Numbered from the stretch's first letter, positions 23,951 through 35,580 are shown. The stretch is DNA of 64,000 nt from Solirubrobacterales bacterium (GCA_012718975.1 JAAYBF010000121.1:26534-90533); one strand, 5' to 3'. The notes: generated by a model not told the origin, from the sequence alone. Numbers and translations: made by a program.

Positions 23951-24577
23951 CTACGGGCAAGCGGCGCCGGAGCGCCCGGCGGGGCCGGGGGCGGCGGCGC
24001 CGAACAGGCGCGGCACGCTGACGGCGAGCTGGCGCCCCGCGTCGGGCCGGGCGAGCCGGCCGGCCGCCACCTCGTCGGCGGCGGCGTGCATGAGGCCGAC
24101 GAAGGCGGCGGCGAGCCAGCCGGGGGCGCTGTCGGCGGCGAACGCGCCGCTGTCCTGGCCGCGCCGCGCCAGCGCTTCGATCCGGGCTCGTATGGGCGCA
24201 TGGAGGGCATGGACGTCGCCGCGGTCGGGGTAGGCGGCCGCGAGCGCGCCGAGCACCTCGGCGTGGCGGACGACGGCGGACCACCACGCGTCGGTGAGGC
24301 GCGCGAGCGCCTCGGCGGGCGGGCCGCGCTCGGGGTCGGACCCGTCGATCGCGGCGAGGGTCTCGGCGAGGGCGCGTTCGGCGACCGCCTCGAGCAGCGC
24401 CTCGCGCGAGGCGAAGTGGCCGTAGACGGTCTGGCGCGAGACCCCGGCGGCCGCGGCTACCTGCGACATGCTGGCGTCGGGCCGGGAGGCGAGCAGGTCG
24501 ATCGCGGCGTCGAGGATGCGCGCCACGTTGCGCTCTGCGTCGGCGCGGCGGCGCGGTCTCGCGGTCGGGCTCGACAT
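23951..24577 (-). CDS. TetR-family transcriptional regulator
   Basis: 208 aa. The N-terminal helix-turn-helix is clear: RILDAAIDLLASRPDASMSQVAAAAGVSRQTVYGHFASREALLEAV (core quoted: AAAAGVSRQTVYGHF). The C-terminal half is the variable ligand-binding domain. The start was placed at MSSPTARPRRRAD, within the larger open frame of the track. It lies 26 nt downstream of the MFS exporter gene in the same orientation, so the two probably form an operon. It likely binds the palindrome in the promoter upstream of the exporter (26071-26086), which would make the operon autoregulated. Inducer unknown. Confidence 0.88.
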   Translation of the reverse strand: MSSPTARPRRRADAERNVARILDAAIDLLASRPDASMSQVAAAAGVSRQTVYGHFASREALLEAVAERALAETLAAIDGSDPERGPPAEALARLTDAWWSAVVRHAEVLGALAAAYPDRGDVHALHAPIRARIEALARRGQDSGAFAADSAPGWLAAAFVGLMHAAADEVAAGRLARPDAGRQLAVSVPRLFGAAAPGPAGRSGAACP

Positions 24578-24603
24578 CGTCGGCAAGCTAGCTGGCGGAG
24601 CGG

Positions 24604-26019
24604 TCAGTGGTGCGCCATGGCGGGGGCGGTGCCGGGTGCGACGTCGCCGCTGCGCAGCGCCACCAGCGCCAGCGCGGCGGCGCCGAAGGCGATCGCGGCG
24701 GCGGCCGTGAACGCGTCGCCGAAGGCCGCCGTCGCGACGGCGGGATCGAGCGCGCTCGCGGTGTCCAGGGTCGCCGCGCCGATGCCGGCGACGGCGATCG
24801 TCGAGAGCACGGGCAGGACGATCGCCGCCCCGAGCTCGTGCGCGGTCGTGACGAGGCCCGAGACGAGGCCGGCCTCCCGCTCGCCGACGCCGGCGAGCGC
24901 GGTGATGAAGATGCCCGCGGCGGCGAGGCCGATGCCGGCGTCGAGCACGAGCAGGCCGGGCAGCACGTCGGACAGGTAGGCCCCGTCGGCGTCGATGCGG
25001 CTGAGCAGCAGCGCACCGGTCCCGCCGAGCGCCATGCCGGCCACGAGCACGGGCTTGGCGCCGTGGCGGCCGACGAGGTGGCCGCCGGCGTGCGCGGTGG
25101 CGACGAGGACCAGTGCGCCGGGCAGGAACTGGAGTCCGGTCTCGAGCGCCGTGTGGCCGAGGACCTGCTGGAGGTAGAGGGTGAGGAAGAAGAAGGCCGA
25201 GAGCACGGTTCCCATCCCGGCGACCATCAGCACGACCGCGACGACCGTCGGCCGGCGGCGGAACACGCCGAGCTGGACGAGCGGGCGCGCGACGTTGGCC
25301 TCGACGGCGACGAAGGCGGCCAGGCCGGCGCCGGCCGCCACGAGGAGGCCTACGGTCTGGGTCGACCCCCAGCCGGCCGCGGGCGCCTCGACGAGCGCGT
25401 AGATCAGCGTCGCGAGGCTGGCGGTGACGAGTGCCGCGCCGGCGAGGTCGACCCCGCGCTCGCGCGTCGTGGGGCGGGCGGCGGGCAGCAGTCGCGGGGC
25501 GGCGAGCGCCGCGGCGATCCCGACCGGGACGTTGATCAGGAAGACCGCGGGCCAGTCGAGGGTCTCGGTGATCACGCCGCCGGCCAGCACGCCGAACGCC
25601 CCGCCGCTGGCGGCGACGGCTGCCCAGGCGGCGAGCGCGCGGCGGCGGTCCGGGCCGTCGGGGAAGATCGTCGTGACGAGGGAGAGCGCGGCCGGCGAAA
25701 GCAGAGCCGCCCCGACCCCCTGGGCCGCGCGGGCGGCGAGCAGGGTCGTGCTCGACTCGGCGAGCGCAGCCGCGAGCGAGGCGGCGGTGAAGACGGCTAG
25801 GCCGGCCAGGAAGACGCTGCGGCGGCCGAGCAGGTCGGCGGCCCGACCGCCGAGCAGCAGCAGGCCGCCGAAGGCGACGGTGTAGGCGGTGATGACCCAT
25901 TGCAGGTCCTCGACGGCGATCCCGAGGTCGGCCTGGATCGTGGGGAGCGCGACGTTGACGACGGTGATGTCCAGGATCACCATGAACTGGGCGGTGCAGA
26001 GCAGGATCAGAGCGGGCAT
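24604..26019 (-). CDS. MFS drug exporter, DHA2 (EmrB/QacA) family
   Basis: 471 aa with 14 predicted membrane helices. DHA2 hallmarks are the first helix ending in MVILDITVVNVALPTIQADL, motif A GGRAADLLGRRSV near residue 60, and motif C GVLAGGVITETLDWPAVFLI near 150. Proton-driven export of hydrophobic drugs is expected. The track starts at a TTG (26040), but the ATG at 26019 has GGAGG five nt upstream (GCGGAGGCCCTGATG), so that start is used. It heads a unit with the TetR regulator and possibly the SRPBCC and lipoprotein genes. C-terminal His pair (MAHH) is probably incidental. Confidence 0.9.
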   Translation of the reverse strand: MPALILLCTAQFMVILDITVVNVALPTIQADLGIAVEDLQWVITAYTVAFGGLLLLGGRAADLLGRRSVFLAGLAVFTAASLAAALAESSTTLLAARAAQGVGAALLSPAALSLVTTIFPDGPDRRRALAAWAAVAASGGAFGVLAGGVITETLDWPAVFLINVPVGIAAALAAPRLLPAARPTTRERGVDLAGAALVTASLATLIYALVEAPAAGWGSTQTVGLLVAAGAGLAAFVAVEANVARPLVQLGVFRRRPTVVAVVLMVAGMGTVLSAFFFLTLYLQQVLGHTALETGLQFLPGALVLVATAHAGGHLVGRHGAKPVLVAGMALGGTGALLLSRIDADGAYLSDVLPGLLVLDAGIGLAAAGIFITALAGVGEREAGLVSGLVTTAHELGAAIVLPVLSTIAVAGIGAATLDTASALDPAVATAAFGDAFTAAAAIAFGAAALALVALRSGDVAPGTAPAMAHH

Positions 26020-26057
26020 CAGGGCCTCCGCGGACGACAACCTTTACAAGTCAGTCC

Positions 26058-26086
26058 ACCTTACTCAAGGTTGACATGCCTGTCAA
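26058..26086 (-). promoter_or_regulatory. Promoter and probable TetR operator of the exporter
   Basis: On the minus strand TTGACA (26086-26081) and TAAGGT (26063-26058) stand 17 nt apart, an almost ideal sigma-70-type promoter about 40 nt upstream of the exporter ATG. The -35 box is one arm of a palindrome, TTGACAtgccTGTCAA (26071-26086). A second small inverted repeat (ACCTTactcAAGGT, 26058-26071) covers the -10. Repressor binding would block polymerase directly. Confidence 0.75.
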
Positions 26087-26185
26087 GTTTGTTCGGACAC
26101 GGCCGTCGCGCCCCGCGCGCCGAGGCATCCTCGACCTCCGGGTCGTAGACCGCCGTCGGGGGCGACACCTACCTAGAGGCGGCGA

Positions 26186-26590
26186 CTAGCTGGGAGCGGT
26201 GGCGAGCTGACCGGTGAGGCCGAGCATGTCCACCTCGTCCCAGGCGGCGGCGATCTCGCCGCCGGCGATCCGCAGGATCGCGGTCGAGGTGAACTCGACG
26301 CGGCGCCCGGTCGGCTCGAAGCCGGCGAAGGGTCCGTCGTGGGTGCCGGTCCAGCGCTGGTGGGCGGCGACGAGGTCGTCCTCGGCGAGGATCGTCAGTA
26401 CCTCGTTGCGCAGGTCGGAGAAGCCGGCGAGGAACGCCTCGACAGCGGCGCGCTGACCGGCGCGGCCGCGCGGCTCGTCGTCGTGGGTGAAGTCCTCGGC
26501 GAGCAGCCGGTCGACGGCGCCGAGGTCGCGCGCGTTGATCGCCTCGGCGTAGAAGCGCCGAACGAGGTCCTTGTTGGCCTGAAGCGTCAA
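26186..26590 (-). CDS. SnoaL-like / NTF2-fold polyketide-cyclase family protein
   Basis: 134 aa. The pattern NKDLVRRFYAEAINARDLGAVDRLLAEDFTHDD, then QRWTGTHDGPFAGFEPTGRRVEF and AAWDEVDMLGLTGQL (core quoted: HDGPFAGFEPTGRRVEF), is typical of SnoaL-like ester-cyclase/NTF2 proteins. The enzymatic role in this branch is generally unknown. The only workable start is a TTG that overlaps the upstream stop (TTGA), so it is translationally coupled to the zinc-ribbon gene. The gap 26091-26185 shows nothing beyond the exporter promoter. Confidence 0.8.
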   Translation of the reverse strand: MTLQANKDLVRRFYAEAINARDLGAVDRLLAEDFTHDDEPRGRAGQRAAVEAFLAGFSDLRNEVLTILAEDDLVAAHQRWTGTHDGPFAGFEPTGRRVEFTSTAILRIAGGEIAAAWDEVDMLGLTGQLATAPS

Positions 26591-26847
26591 GCCGCGGCGC
26601 GGCGCTCGACCGCGAGGTGCCGCTCGGAGGCGTGCATCCGCCGGACGCTCACGACGTGGCGGTCGGCGGGCAGGTCGAGCACGCACAGCTCGCAGAGCTG
26701 GCGGCCCCCGTCGGTCTCGTGCAGCCGCTCGCCGACCAGCGGCGTGCGGTGGCACTTCGAGCAGCAGGCCCGCTCCTTGGAGAGATTGCCGACGCAGCGG
26801 CGGACGATGATCGAGGCCATGTCGGGCATGTCCCCCCACTTCGGCAT
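26587..26847 (-). CDS. Small zinc-ribbon-like protein
   Basis: 86 aa from the ATG of MPKWGDMPDM, chosen because AGGTGG lies a few nt upstream; the track ORF begins 17 codons earlier. It carries two CxxC pairs, CSKC and CELC, about 25 residues apart, with a further Cys in VRRCVG and ACC, so it is probably a zinc-binding mini-protein. The C-terminus is basic (RRMHASERHLAVERRAAA). Not recognised. It overlaps the SnoaL-like gene by four nt. The direct repeat pair at 26908-27032 lies in its upstream region. Confidence 0.65.
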   Translation of the reverse strand: MPKWGDMPDMASIIVRRCVGNLSKERACCSKCHRTPLVGERLHETDGGRQLCELCVLDLPADRHVVSVRRMHASERHLAVERRAAA

Positions 26848-26907
26848 CGGACCACCTGTCCCTGCGCGCTGCAACCGATCGCCCCCACCGTCCCGCAAGC
26901 CCCGGCC

Positions 26908-27032
26908 GGGGCCTGTGGTGAGAAACGTCCGTCATATGGACGCAAACGCACACACCCCGATCGAACGCGTGGCCGACGGGGGCCTGTGGTGAGAAACGTC
27001 CACCATGCGGACGGAAGTGCGCACACCCCGAC
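26908..27032. repeat. Pair of 55-nt direct repeats, 70-nt period (family C)
   Basis: Copies at 26908-26962 and 26978-27032 both start GGGGCCTGTGGTGAGAAACG and end GCRCACACCCCGAYCG. The left half is identical. The middle differs (GTCATAT against ACCATGC) between conserved GTCC/GGAC arms. They occupy the 231-nt gap between gltD and the zinc-ribbon gene, upstream of the latter. The GGTGAGA core resembles family B at 14.1-14.3 kb. Confidence 0.75.
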
Positions 27033-27055
27033 CGGCCAGGCACCTGAGAGGGGGT

Positions 27056-27076
27056 CCGGGGGCGCGAGACCCCCGG
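27056..27076 (-). terminator. Hairpin after gltD
   Basis: A 7-bp perfect GC stem (CCGGGGG/CCCCCGG, 7-nt loop) lies 2 nt after the gltD stop on the minus strand. There is no T-tract, as is common in GC-rich actinobacteria. It is a plausible terminator for gltBD. Confidence 0.55.
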
Positions 27077-27078
27077 TT

Positions 27079-28640
<1,562 letters not shown>

Positions 28641-28641
<1 letters not shown>

Positions 28642-31600
28642 CAGGCCGGCGCTCCCAGCTCGTTGGACTCGGCGGCGGCCAGCTCGGCCAGCGCCCGCTT
28701 GTAGTCGCGCGGCATCACCTTCACGAACCTCCCGGACTCGCGCTCCCAGGCCGCCAGCAGCCCGCCCGCGACCGGCGAGCCGGTCCGCTCGGCGTGCTCT
28801 GCGAGCAGCTCGCGGACCTCTTCGAGGTCGTCGGCGTCGGGCTCCTCGAGCTCGACCAGCTCCATGTTGCAGCGGCGGGCGAAGCCGCCGTCGACGTCGA
28901 GCACGTAGGCGACGCCGCCGCTCATGCCGGCGGCGAAGTTCAGCCCGGTCGGTCCGATCACGACAACGCGGCCGCCGGTCATGTACTCGCAGCCGTGGTC
29001 GCCGACGCCCTCGACGACGGTCGCCGCGCCGGAGTTGCGGACCGCGAAGCGCTCGCCGGCGAGGCCGCGGAAGAACGCCTTGCCGCCGGTCGCGCCGTAG
29101 AGCACGGTGTTGCCGACGATCACGTTCGACTCGGCGGCGAAGGTTGCCTCGGGCGCGGGCCGGACGACGACGGTGCCGCCGGCGAGGCCCTTGCCGACGT
29201 AGTCGTTGGCGTCGCCGTCGAGGGTGAGCGTGACGCCGGGTGCCAGCCAGGCGCCGAAGCTCTGTCCGGCCGAGCCGCGCAGGGCGACCTCGATCGCGCC
29301 GTCGGGCAGACCGGCGGCGCCGTGGACGCGCGCGATCGCGTTGGAGAGCAGCCCGCCGACGGTGCGGTTCTTGTTCTCGACCGTTCGCCGCACGGTGACG
29401 CGCTCGCCGCCGTGGATCGCCGGCTCGCACTCGGCGATCAGCTCGTGGTCGAGCGCGTCGTCGAGCACCGGCGGCGGCGGGTCGGTGTTGCGCCGGGCGC
29501 GGCCGTCGGCGGCCTCCTCGGGCACCGTCAGCAGCGCGCGCAGGTCGATCCCGCGCGCCTTCCAGTGGTCGACCTTGTCGTCGGGGACGAGCAGGTCGGT
29601 GCGGCCGATCGCCTCGTTCATGCTGCGCAGGCCGAGCGAGGCGAGGATCTCGCGCGCCTCCTCGGCGACCATCACCAGGTAGTTGACGACGTGGTCGGGC
29701 TCGCCGGCGAAGCGGGCGCGCAGCGCCGGGTCCTGGGTCGCGACGCCGACCGGGCAGGTGTTGAGGTGGCAGACGCGCATCATCACGCAGCCGAGCGCGA
29801 TCAGCGGGGCGGTCGAGAAGCCGTACTCGTCGGCGCCGAGCAGCGCGGCGACGACGACGTCGCGGCCGGTGCGCATCTGGCCGTCGGTCTCGACGACGAT
29901 CCGCGAGCGCAGGTCGTTGCGCAGCAGCGTCTGCTGGGTCTCGGCGAGGCCGATCTCCCACGGGATGCCGGCGTGCTGGATCGACGACTGCGGCGAGGCG
30001 CCGGTGCCGCCGTCGTGGCCGGCGATCACGACGTGGTCGGCGTTGGCCTTGGCGACGCCGGCGGCGACGGTGCCGACACCGACCTCGGAGACCAGCTTGA
30101 CCGAGATCCGCGCCTTCGGGTTGGCGCAGCGCAGGTCGTAGATGAGCTGCTTGAGGTCCTCGATCGAGTAGATGTCGTGGTGCGGCGGCGGCGAGATCAG
30201 CGTCACGCCCGGCGTCGAGTGACGCAGGCCGGCGATGTAGCCGTCGACCTTGTGGCCGGGCAGCTGGCCGCCCTCGCCGGGCTTGGCGCCCTGGGCGACC
30301 TTGATCTGGATCTCGTCGGCGTTGACGAGGTACTCGATCGTCACGCCGAAGCGGCCGGAGGCGACCTGCTTGATCGACGAGCGGCGCTCGTCGGCGAACC
30401 GCGACGGGTCCTCCCCGCCCTCGCCGGTGTTCGACTTGCCGCCGAGGCGGTTCATCGCGACCGCGAGCCCCTCGTGGGCCTCGGGCGAGAGCGCGCCGAG
30501 GCTCATGCCGCCGCTCTTGAACCGCTTGACGATCTCGGACGCCGGCTCGACCTCGTCGAGCGGGACCGGCTCGGCGTCCGGCTCGAAGCCGAGCAGCCCG
30601 CGCAGCGTCGAGCTCTTGACCGCGACGTCGTTGACGTAGTGGCGGAACCGCTCGTAGGAGGTCGGCTCCTCGCCGCGCGCGGCGTGCTGGAGGTTGGCGA
30701 TCGTCTCGGGGTTCCAGCCGTGGAACTCGCCGTCGCGGCGCCAGGCGTAGATGCCGCCGACCGGCAGCCGCTCCGACGCGGCGGCCGGGTAGGCGCGGCG
30801 GTGGCGGTCGAGCGCCTCGGCGGCGAGCACGTCGAAGCCGACGCCGCCGATCCTCGACGCGGTGCCGGTGAAGTGGCGCTCGACCATCTCGGCGTCGAGG
30901 CCGATCGCCTCGAAGATCTGCGCGCCGGTGTAGGAGCGCATCGTCGAGATGCCCATCTTCGAGAGCACCTTCAGCAGGCCCTTGCCGATCGCCTTGACGA
31001 CGTTGCGCTCGGTCTCCTCGATGCTGAGGTCCTCGCCGAGCTCGCCGCCGGCGCGGAGGTTGCCGAGCGACTCGAACATCAGGTAAGGGTTGACGGCGGC
31101 CGCGCCGTAGCCGGTGAGGCAGGCGATGTGGTGGACCTCGCGCGCCTCGCCGGTCTCGACGACCAGGCCGCAGCGCAGGCGGGTGGCCTCGCGCACGAGG
31201 TGGTGGTGGACGGCGGCGGTCGCCAGCAGCGACGGGATCGGCGCACGGTCCTTGCCGACGTTGCGGTCGGAGAGGATCAGGATCGTCATCCCCTCGGCGA
31301 CCAGCTCGGAGGCCTGCGCGCAGATCTCCTCGATGCGGCGCTCCATGCCGCGCACGCCGTCGCGCACCGGCCAGGTGATGTCGATCGTCCGCGCCTCGAA
31401 GACCTCGTGGTCGACCTGGCGCAGCTTCTCCAGCTCGGAGTTGCTCAGGATCGGCTGCGCCATGACCAGCTGGTGGCAGTGGTCGGGCGTCTCGCCGAGC
31501 AGGTTGATCTCCGGGCCGACGCAGGCCTGCAGGCTCATCACGATCGACTCGCGGATCGGGTCGATCGCCGGGTTGGTGACCTGGGCGAACAGCTGCTTGA

Positions 31601-33155
31601 AGTAGGAGAACAGCGGCGGCCGCTTGTCGGAGAGCACCGCGAGCGCGGTGTCGTTGCCCATCGAGCCGGTCGGCTCGACACCGTCGCGGGCCATCGGCGC
31701 GAGCAGGACGCGCAGGTCCTCCTGGCTCCAGCCGAAGGCGAGCTGGCGGGCGCGCAGCGGCTCGACGCGCGGCACCCGCGGCGTCTTCTCCGGCAGGTCC
31801 TCGATCCGCACGACCCGCTCGGCCATCCACTCGCCGTAGGGCTGGCGGGCGGCGAGCTCGCGCTTGAGCTCGGAGTCGGGGATCACCCGCTCGCGCTCGA
31901 GGTCGACGAGGAACAGCTTGCCGGGGTGCAGGCGGCCCTTGCCGACGATCTCCTCCTCCGGGAACGGCAGCACGCCGGTCTCCGAGGCGAAGACGACCCA
32001 GCCGTCGTGGGTGTGCAGCCAGCGGCCGGGCCGCAGGCCGTTGCGGTCGAGCGTGGCGCCGATCGCGCGGCCGTCGGTGAACGCGACCGCCGCCGGACCG
32101 TCCCACGGCTCGATCAGCGAGTCGTGGTAGGCGAAGAAGTCGTTGACCGGCTGGGGCAGCTCGCCGCGGCCCTGGTAGGCCTCGGGGATCAGCATCGAGA
32201 CCGCGTGCGCGAGCGAGCGCCCACCCAGCGTGAGCAGCTCGAAGGCCGCGTCGAGCGACGCGGAGTCCGACATCTCGTCGTGCAGCAGCGGGTCGAGGTC
32301 GGCCAGCGAGTCGCCGAACAGCGGCGAGGAGATCTGCGCCTCGCGGGCGCGCATCCAGTTGCGGTTGCCGCGCACGGTGTTGATCTCGCCGTTGTGGGCG
32401 AGCATCCGGTAGGGGTGCGCGAGCTCCCAGCTCGGGAAGGTGTTGGTCGAGAAGCGCGAGTGGACCAGCGCCAGCCGGCTGACGACGCGCTCGTCCTGGA
32501 GGTCGGGGAAGTAGCGCGGCAGCTGCGGCGCGATCAGCATCCCCTTGTAGACCACGGTGCGCGACGAGCAGCTCGGGACCGCGAAGCCGGCGATCCGCTC
32601 GCGCTCGGCGGCACGCCGCACGACGTAGAGCCGGCGCTCGAGCGCGTCCTGGTCGGAGACGCCTTCGGGCGCGCCGACGAACAGCTGGGCGATGTGCGGC
32701 GCGGCCGCGGCGGCGGTGCGGCCGCAGGCGTCCTGGTCGACGGGGACCTCGCGCCAGCCCAGCGACCACAGCCCCTGCGCCTCGACAGCGGCCTCGAGCG
32801 CGGCGACGGCCCGCTCACGGTCGGCCTCCGCGCGCGGCAGGAAGCACATCGCGACGCCGTAGCGGCCGGGGGGCGGCAGCTCGAAGCCGACCTCGGCGCG
32901 CAGGAACGCGTCGGGGAGCTGGATCAGGATCCCGGCGCCGTCGCCGGTCTCGGGATCGGCGCCCTCCGCCCCGCGGTGCTCCATGCGGTCGAGCACGTCG
33001 AGCGCCCGTACGACGACCTCGTGCGAGGCCGGCGCGTGCAGGCGCGCGACGAAGCCGACGCCACAGGCGTCGTGCTCGTACCTTTGGTCATGTAGCCCGC
33101 TGACAGCCAAGGGCGCCGGTGCCCTGCCGCCCGGCGGGTAGACGGGATGTGGCAA
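28641..33155 (-). CDS. gltB: Glutamate synthase large subunit
   Basis: 1504 aa. It contains the N-terminal glutaminase with catalytic Cys in [11 protein letters not shown], the central and FMN-binding synthase domains ([26 protein letters not shown]), the 3Fe-4S site [19 protein letters not shown] and the GltS C-terminal beta-helix. It converts 2-oxoglutarate and glutamine to two glutamates. The track start (33194) was rejected: a TTG at 33155 has GGAGGAAGG just upstream. This places the nucleophile at residue 31, preceded by a 30-residue propeptide, a normal length for this self-cleaving family. It diverges from parA across 178 nt. Confidence 0.95.
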
Positions 33156-33333
33156 TGTCCTTCCTCCGGGTCGCGCGGTGCGCCGAGCGGGCACGCGTGA
33201 GCAAGGGAGCGCGCAATCTTAGCGTCGCGGCGGCCGCCTGCGGGGCCAAGGGGCCGTGAACCGCCGCGTATCCCGCTCCAGAGCGGACGGGGCGCGGCGT
33301 CGGTCCGCGGCCGTCTCTGTATCTTCGGCGCGC

Positions 33334-34119
33334 ATGGCAACGACGATCACCGTGCTGTCGCAGAAGGGCGGGACCGGCAAGACCACGACGACGCGGACGC
33401 TCGTCGACGTCTTCCGCCGCGTCGGGCTGCGCGTGCTGGCGGTCGACATGGACCCGCAGGGCAACCTGACCGACTACTTCGCCGTCGGCGACGACCTCGA
33501 CCCGACGCTCGCCGACGTCCTGGCCGGCAGGGCCGACGCGGCCGCGGCGATCCACGAGGACGTCCTGCCGGCGAGCATCCACCTGGCCGAGGCCGAGCTG
33601 CTGCTGAGCGGCAAGATCGGCCGCGAGCTGACGCTGCGCCGCGCGCTCGGCGAGGTCGCCGGCGACTACGACCTGATCCTGGTGGACTGCCCGCCCGCGC
33701 TCGGGCTGCTGACCGTCAACGCGCTCGTCGCCGCCGATGCCGCGCTGATCTCGACCGAGGCCGAGTACTTCTCGCTCCAGGGCGTCGAGCAGGCGCTCGA
33801 GGTCGTCGAGGCGGCGCGCGCGCTGAGCCCGGACCTCACCTGGATCGGCGCGGTGCTCAACATCGCCGACATGCGCACCGTCCACGCGCGCGAGGCGCTC
33901 GAGCAGCTGCGCGAGGGCTTCGGGGCGAAGATCTTCGAGACGCCGATCCGCCGGTCGGTGGCCTACGCCGAGTCGGCCGAGCGGGCGGTGTCGATCGTCG
34001 ACTACCGGCCCGACCTCGGCGCCGACTACCTCGCGCTCGCCGACGAGGTGCTCGACCGCCTCGGCCGCCAGGGCGACCGCGAGGCCCTGGCGCAGCTGCG
34101 CGCCGACCTCGGCGTCTGA
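33334..34119 (+). CDS. ParA/Soj-family ATPase (orphan)
   Basis: 261 aa from the ATG of MATTITVLSQKGG; the track ORF adds 26 unlikely residues. The deviant Walker A KGGTGKTTTT begins near residue 11, the A-prime Asp is in AVDMDPQGNLT, and Walker B is in LILVDCPPALG. These define a ParA-type dimerising ATPase. No parB gene or parS-like site was seen nearby, so it may position something other than the chromosome, or act with a distant ParB. TATCTT lies 8 nt before the ATG (leaderless arrangement). It is followed 24 nt later by the amidase. Confidence 0.87.
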   Translation: MATTITVLSQKGGTGKTTTTRTLVDVFRRVGLRVLAVDMDPQGNLTDYFAVGDDLDPTLADVLAGRADAAAAIHEDVLPASIHLAEAELLLSGKIGRELTLRRALGEVAGDYDLILVDCPPALGLLTVNALVAADAALISTEAEYFSLQGVEQALEVVEAARALSPDLTWIGAVLNIADMRTVHAREALEQLREGFGAKIFETPIRRSVAYAESAERAVSIVDYRPDLGADYLALADEVLDRLGRQGDREALAQLRADLGV

Positions 34120-34143
34120 CCGTCGCCGTATAGGGTCGGCGGC

Positions 34144-35580
34144 ATGGGAGACGACCTGCTGAGAAGGTCCGCGAGTGAGCTGGCGGGGATGGTCCGGACG
34201 GGCGAGCTGTCGGCGCGGGAGCTGGCCGAGGCGTCGCTGGCGCGGATCGAGGCGACCGCGGACCTCAACCACTGGACGCTGGTCGACGCCGACGGGGCGC
34301 TCGCCGCCGCCGACGCGGTCGCGCCCGGCGACGCGCGGCCGTTCGCGGGCGTGCCGATCGCGATCAAGGACCTCTTCGCGCCGGTCGCGGGGCTGCGCAT
34401 GGCCCAGGGCTCGGAGCTGCTCGGCGAGTTCACGCCCGACTACGACTACGCCCAGGTCCGGCGGCTCAAGGAGGCCGGCTTCGTGATCGTCGGCAAGACC
34501 CAGACGCCCGAGTTCGGCATCACCCCGGTGACCAACCCGCGCCGCTTCGGCCCGGCGCGCAACCCCTGGGACCCCGAGCGCACGACCGGCGGCTCCAGCG
34601 GCGGCTCGGCCGGCGCCGTGGCGGCCGGCGCGGTGCCGATCGCCCACGCCTCCGACGGCGGCGGCTCGATCCGCATCCCGGCCGCCTGCTGCGGCCTGCT
34701 CGGGCTCAAGCCCGCCCGCGGCCGCGTCTCGCGCGCGCCCGACCTCGGCGACCACTTCCTCTCCACCGACGGCGTGCTCGCGCGCACCGTCGAGGACGTC
34801 GCGGCGCTGCTCGACCTGATGTCCGGGCCCGAGCTGGGCGACGCGACCTGGGCGCCGCCGCCGGAGGCTCCGTTCGCCGAGCTGGCCCGGCGGGACCCCG
34901 GCCGGCTGCGCGTCGGCCTGGTGACCGAGCTGCCGCTCGCCGGTGCCGAGCTCGACCCCGAGTGCGAGCGCGGCGCGCGCGAGGCGGCTGCGCTGCTCGA
35001 GGGCCTCGGCCACGACGTCGAGGAGATCCCGTCGCCGATCCCCTCCGACGAGACGCTGGTCGGCGTCTTCACCGCGCTCTGGGCCGGCAACGTCGCCGCC
35101 AGCATGCTCCACGGCCAGATGGTCACCGGCCGCGAGCCGAGCGCCGAGAACGTCGAGCCGCTGTCGCTGTGGCTCTGGGAGATGGGCCAGTCGATCCCCT
35201 CCCCCACCTACATCGGCGCGCTCGCGACCGGTCAGGCGATCGCGCGCGGGATGATCGCGACGATGTCCGCCTACGACGTCGTCGTGACGCCGGCGCTCGC
35301 CCAGCGGCCGGTCCGCCACGCGGAGATCGACCCATGCGCCGACGACCCGGCGGCCACGTTCCGCCGCGCCGCGGAGTTCACCCCCTACACCCCGCCGATC
35401 AACCTGACCGGCCAGCCGGCCGTCTCGGTGCCGGTCGCCCAAGGCGACGACGGCCTGCCGACCGCCGCCCAGCTGATCGGCCGCCCGGCCCGCGAGGACG
35501 TCCTGCTCCAGCTCAGCCGCCAGCTCGAGCAGGCGGCGCCGTGGGCCGACCGCTTCCCCGCCGACCAGGCCGCCGCCTGA
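34144..35580 (+). CDS. Amidase signature family hydrolase
   Basis: 478 aa. It has the Ser-cisSer-Lys triad of the family: Lys in VPIAIKDLF near residue 79, cis-Ser in TTGGSSGGSAGAVAAG near 155, and nucleophilic Ser in SDGGGSIRIPA near 178. It cleaves an amide bond. The missing GatB/GatC neighbours and short C-terminus argue against GatA, and the substrate is unknown. TAGGGT lies 7 nt before the ATG, so the transcript is probably leaderless and separate from parA despite the 24-nt gap. Confidence 0.88.
   Translation: MGDDLLRRSASELAGMVRTGELSARELAEASLARIEATADLNHWTLVDADGALAAADAVAPGDARPFAGVPIAIKDLFAPVAGLRMAQGSELLGEFTPDYDYAQVRRLKEAGFVIVGKTQTPEFGITPVTNPRRFGPARNPWDPERTTGGSSGGSAGAVAAGAVPIAHASDGGGSIRIPAACCGLLGLKPARGRVSRAPDLGDHFLSTDGVLARTVEDVAALLDLMSGPELGDATWAPPPEAPFAELARRDPGRLRVGLVTELPLAGAELDPECERGAREAAALLEGLGHDVEEIPSPIPSDETLVGVFTALWAGNVAASMLHGQMVTGREPSAENVEPLSLWLWEMGQSIPSPTYIGALATGQAIARGMIATMSAYDVVVTPALAQRPVRHAEIDPCADDPAATFRRAAEFTPYTPPINLTGQPAVSVPVAQGDDGLPTAAQLIGRPAREDVLLQLSRQLEQAAPWADRFPADQAAA

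Noticed and set aside
28794-33095. 1433-aa plus-strand ORF opposite gltB
   Set aside because: It is an antisense shadow of gltB produced by GC-rich codon use. It has no motifs and a biased Val/Arg/Asp composition.
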